This document shows positions 6,612 to 7,185 of a stretch of DNA of 7,185 nucleotides, one piece after another. The notes beneath the pieces were generated by a model. The model saw only the letters and a list, made by a program, of their open reading frames with translations, was not told the DNA's origin and did no database searches. The DNA lies in NCBI GenBank assembly GCA_019454625.1, contig JACFNY010000102.1, positions 1-7,185 on the forward strand, given 5' to 3'. The translations under genes were made by a program, and so were the position numbers. Positions within the stretch are counted from its first letter, which is position 1. Each line of letters opens with the position of its first letter. This DNA is from Sphingomonadaceae bacterium (GTDB lineage: Bacteria > Pseudomonadota > Alphaproteobacteria > Sphingomonadales > Sphingomonadaceae).

Positions 6612-6634
6612 TGACGCGCAGTTTATGCGCCTCA
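6612..6634 (+). promoter_or_regulatory. Imperfect 23-bp palindrome, candidate TetR-family operator
   Basis: The left arm TGACGCGCA (6612-6620) and right arm TGCGCCTCA (6626-6634) pair at eight of nine positions around the 5-nt centre GTTTA, with a single C/C mismatch at 6615/6631. No T-run follows, so a terminator is unlikely. It ends 20 nt before the GTG of the TetR-family gene and lies downstream of the promoter-like TTGACG, where a bound repressor would block transcription. TetR proteins bind palindromes of about this size as dimers. The symmetry is seen; the binding protein is inferred. Confidence 0.5.
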
Positions 6635-6654
6635 TGGGGGATGTTTGAGGGATC

Positions 6655-7185
6655 GTGCGTTTGCTGAACGAAGTCACCGAGAGACCGCAGACCTATTCGA
6701 GCCCGGCCATTCGCGCGCGGCGAAGCCGTATCCTCGATGAAACCCGCAAGATGATCTCTGAGCAGGGCGTTTCGGCGCTCAGCATGAACGAGATCGGCAA
6801 GCGGGCCGGCGTCGCGAAGCGGACGCTTTACAATGCCTTCCAGACGCGCGAGCGGATGATCGCCGTCGCCATCCAGGAATATTTCGACGAGTATCTGGCG
6901 CGCATCCCCTACAACAGCGACCCCGGCACGCTGATGCACAACCTGGAGCGGATCGTCGCGGTGGTTCAGCGCAACCGCAAGATCCGCAACTACATCCGCG
7001 CCATCATGGGGCTGTATTTCAGCCCGGACACCGATCCCGACATCTGGACGGCGATGCAGTCCATGGGAACGCGGCCGAACCTCGGCTGGATCCGCAACCT
7101 GCAGGCGCGCAAGCATCTCCAGCCGTGGGTGGACGTGGAAAAGCTGGCCGACGACATCGTCCGCTACGAATATGCGACGATCAAC
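6655..7185 (+). CDS. TetR/AcrR-family transcriptional regulator (3' end outside window)
   Basis: 177 residues are visible, and the frame is still open at the window edge. Residues 23-70 are a clear TetR DNA-binding domain: helix 1 RRSRILDETRKMISEQG (22-38), then SALSMNEIGKRAGV (40-53) and the recognition helix with AKRTLYNAFQTRERMI (54-69). The rest is the start of the helical ligand-binding domain, with no distinctive signature. TetR proteins act as ligand-released repressors, often of the catabolic genes beside them. The start is ambiguous: GAGGG at 6647-6651 is 3 nt from GTG 6655 but a better 9 nt from TTG 6661, which would remove two residues. An in-frame stop at 6646-6648 rules out anything earlier. 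The palindrome just upstream suggests autoregulation. Its ligand may be a pathway substrate or CoA thioester, by analogy with FadR-like TetR regulators; this is inference. Confidence 0.9.
   Translation, partial: MRLLNEVTERPQTYSSPAIRARRSRILDETRKMISEQGVSALSMNEIGKRAGVAKRTLYNAFQTRERMIAVAIQEYFDEYLARIPYNSDPGTLMHNLERIVAVVQRNRKIRNYIRAIMGLYFSPDTDPDIWTAMQSMGTRPNLGWIRNLQARKHLQPWVDVEKLADDIVRYEYATIN

Noticed and set aside
6599..6667. 22-codon ORF starting MNFRLTRSLC in the gap before the TetR gene, as a leader peptide
   Set aside because: No convincing ribosome site at usable spacing, no attenuator structure, and it runs through the candidate operator and the TetR start.
6505..7116. 203-codon minus-strand open frame over the TetR gene
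   Set aside because: The plus-strand frame encodes a textbook TetR HTH domain; the antisense product has no recognisable domain.

Overview
The window is high-GC DNA (by eye roughly two thirds G+C). All recognisable genes lie on the plus strand and are densely packed, with strong G/C bias at third codon positions. Gene style and protein types suggest an alphaproteobacterium, most plausibly a sphingomonad-like or similar aerobic catabolic organism. This is inferred from general look and gene content; no rRNA or other marker gene is present.

Layout. (1) 1-487 is the 3' end of a PQQ-dependent quinohemoprotein dehydrogenase, with its C-terminal cytochrome c domain. (2) 474-2549 overlaps it by 14 nt and encodes a 691-aa fused enoyl-CoA hydratase / 3-hydroxyacyl-CoA dehydrogenase with every key catalytic residue present. 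(3) A 74-nt gap holds a weak hairpin and an AT-rich promoter-like patch. (4) 2624-3772 encodes a thiolase-fold protein of the SCP2/Ltp type that has lost the nucleophilic cysteine and carries tyrosines where the two thiolase histidines should be. (5) 3775-4182 is a small zinc-ribbon/OB-fold (DUF35) protein, two bases downstream and the usual partner of such thiolase-like enzymes. (6) 4205-6562 is a 785-aa tandem fusion of two CaiB/BaiF family III CoA-transferase modules; only the first keeps the catalytic aspartate. (7) A 92-nt gap holds a promoter-like sequence and a good 23-bp imperfect palindrome. (8) 6655-7185 is the start of a TetR-family regulator, cut by the window end.

How the genes may work together. 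The set reads as an inducible pathway for a branched or side-chain-bearing alcohol/acid. A periplasmic quinohemoprotein would oxidise the alcohol. The two-module CoA-transferase would activate the acid (or racemise an alpha-methylacyl-CoA). The FadB/FadJ-type enzyme would hydrate and oxidise the enoyl-CoA. The thiolase-like/DUF35 pair would make the final C-C cleavage. The residue pattern of the pair argues for retro-aldol cleavage, as in steroid side-chain aldolases (Ltp2-ChsH2 DUF35), rather than ordinary thiolysis. The gene complement also parallels the anaerobic toluene (bbs) beta-oxidation module. The substrate cannot be read from this sequence.

The long minus-strand ORFs are high-GC shadows of the plus-strand genes. 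No RNA gene, CRISPR array, insertion sequence or other mobile element was seen, and no gene-free stretch exceeds 92 nt.
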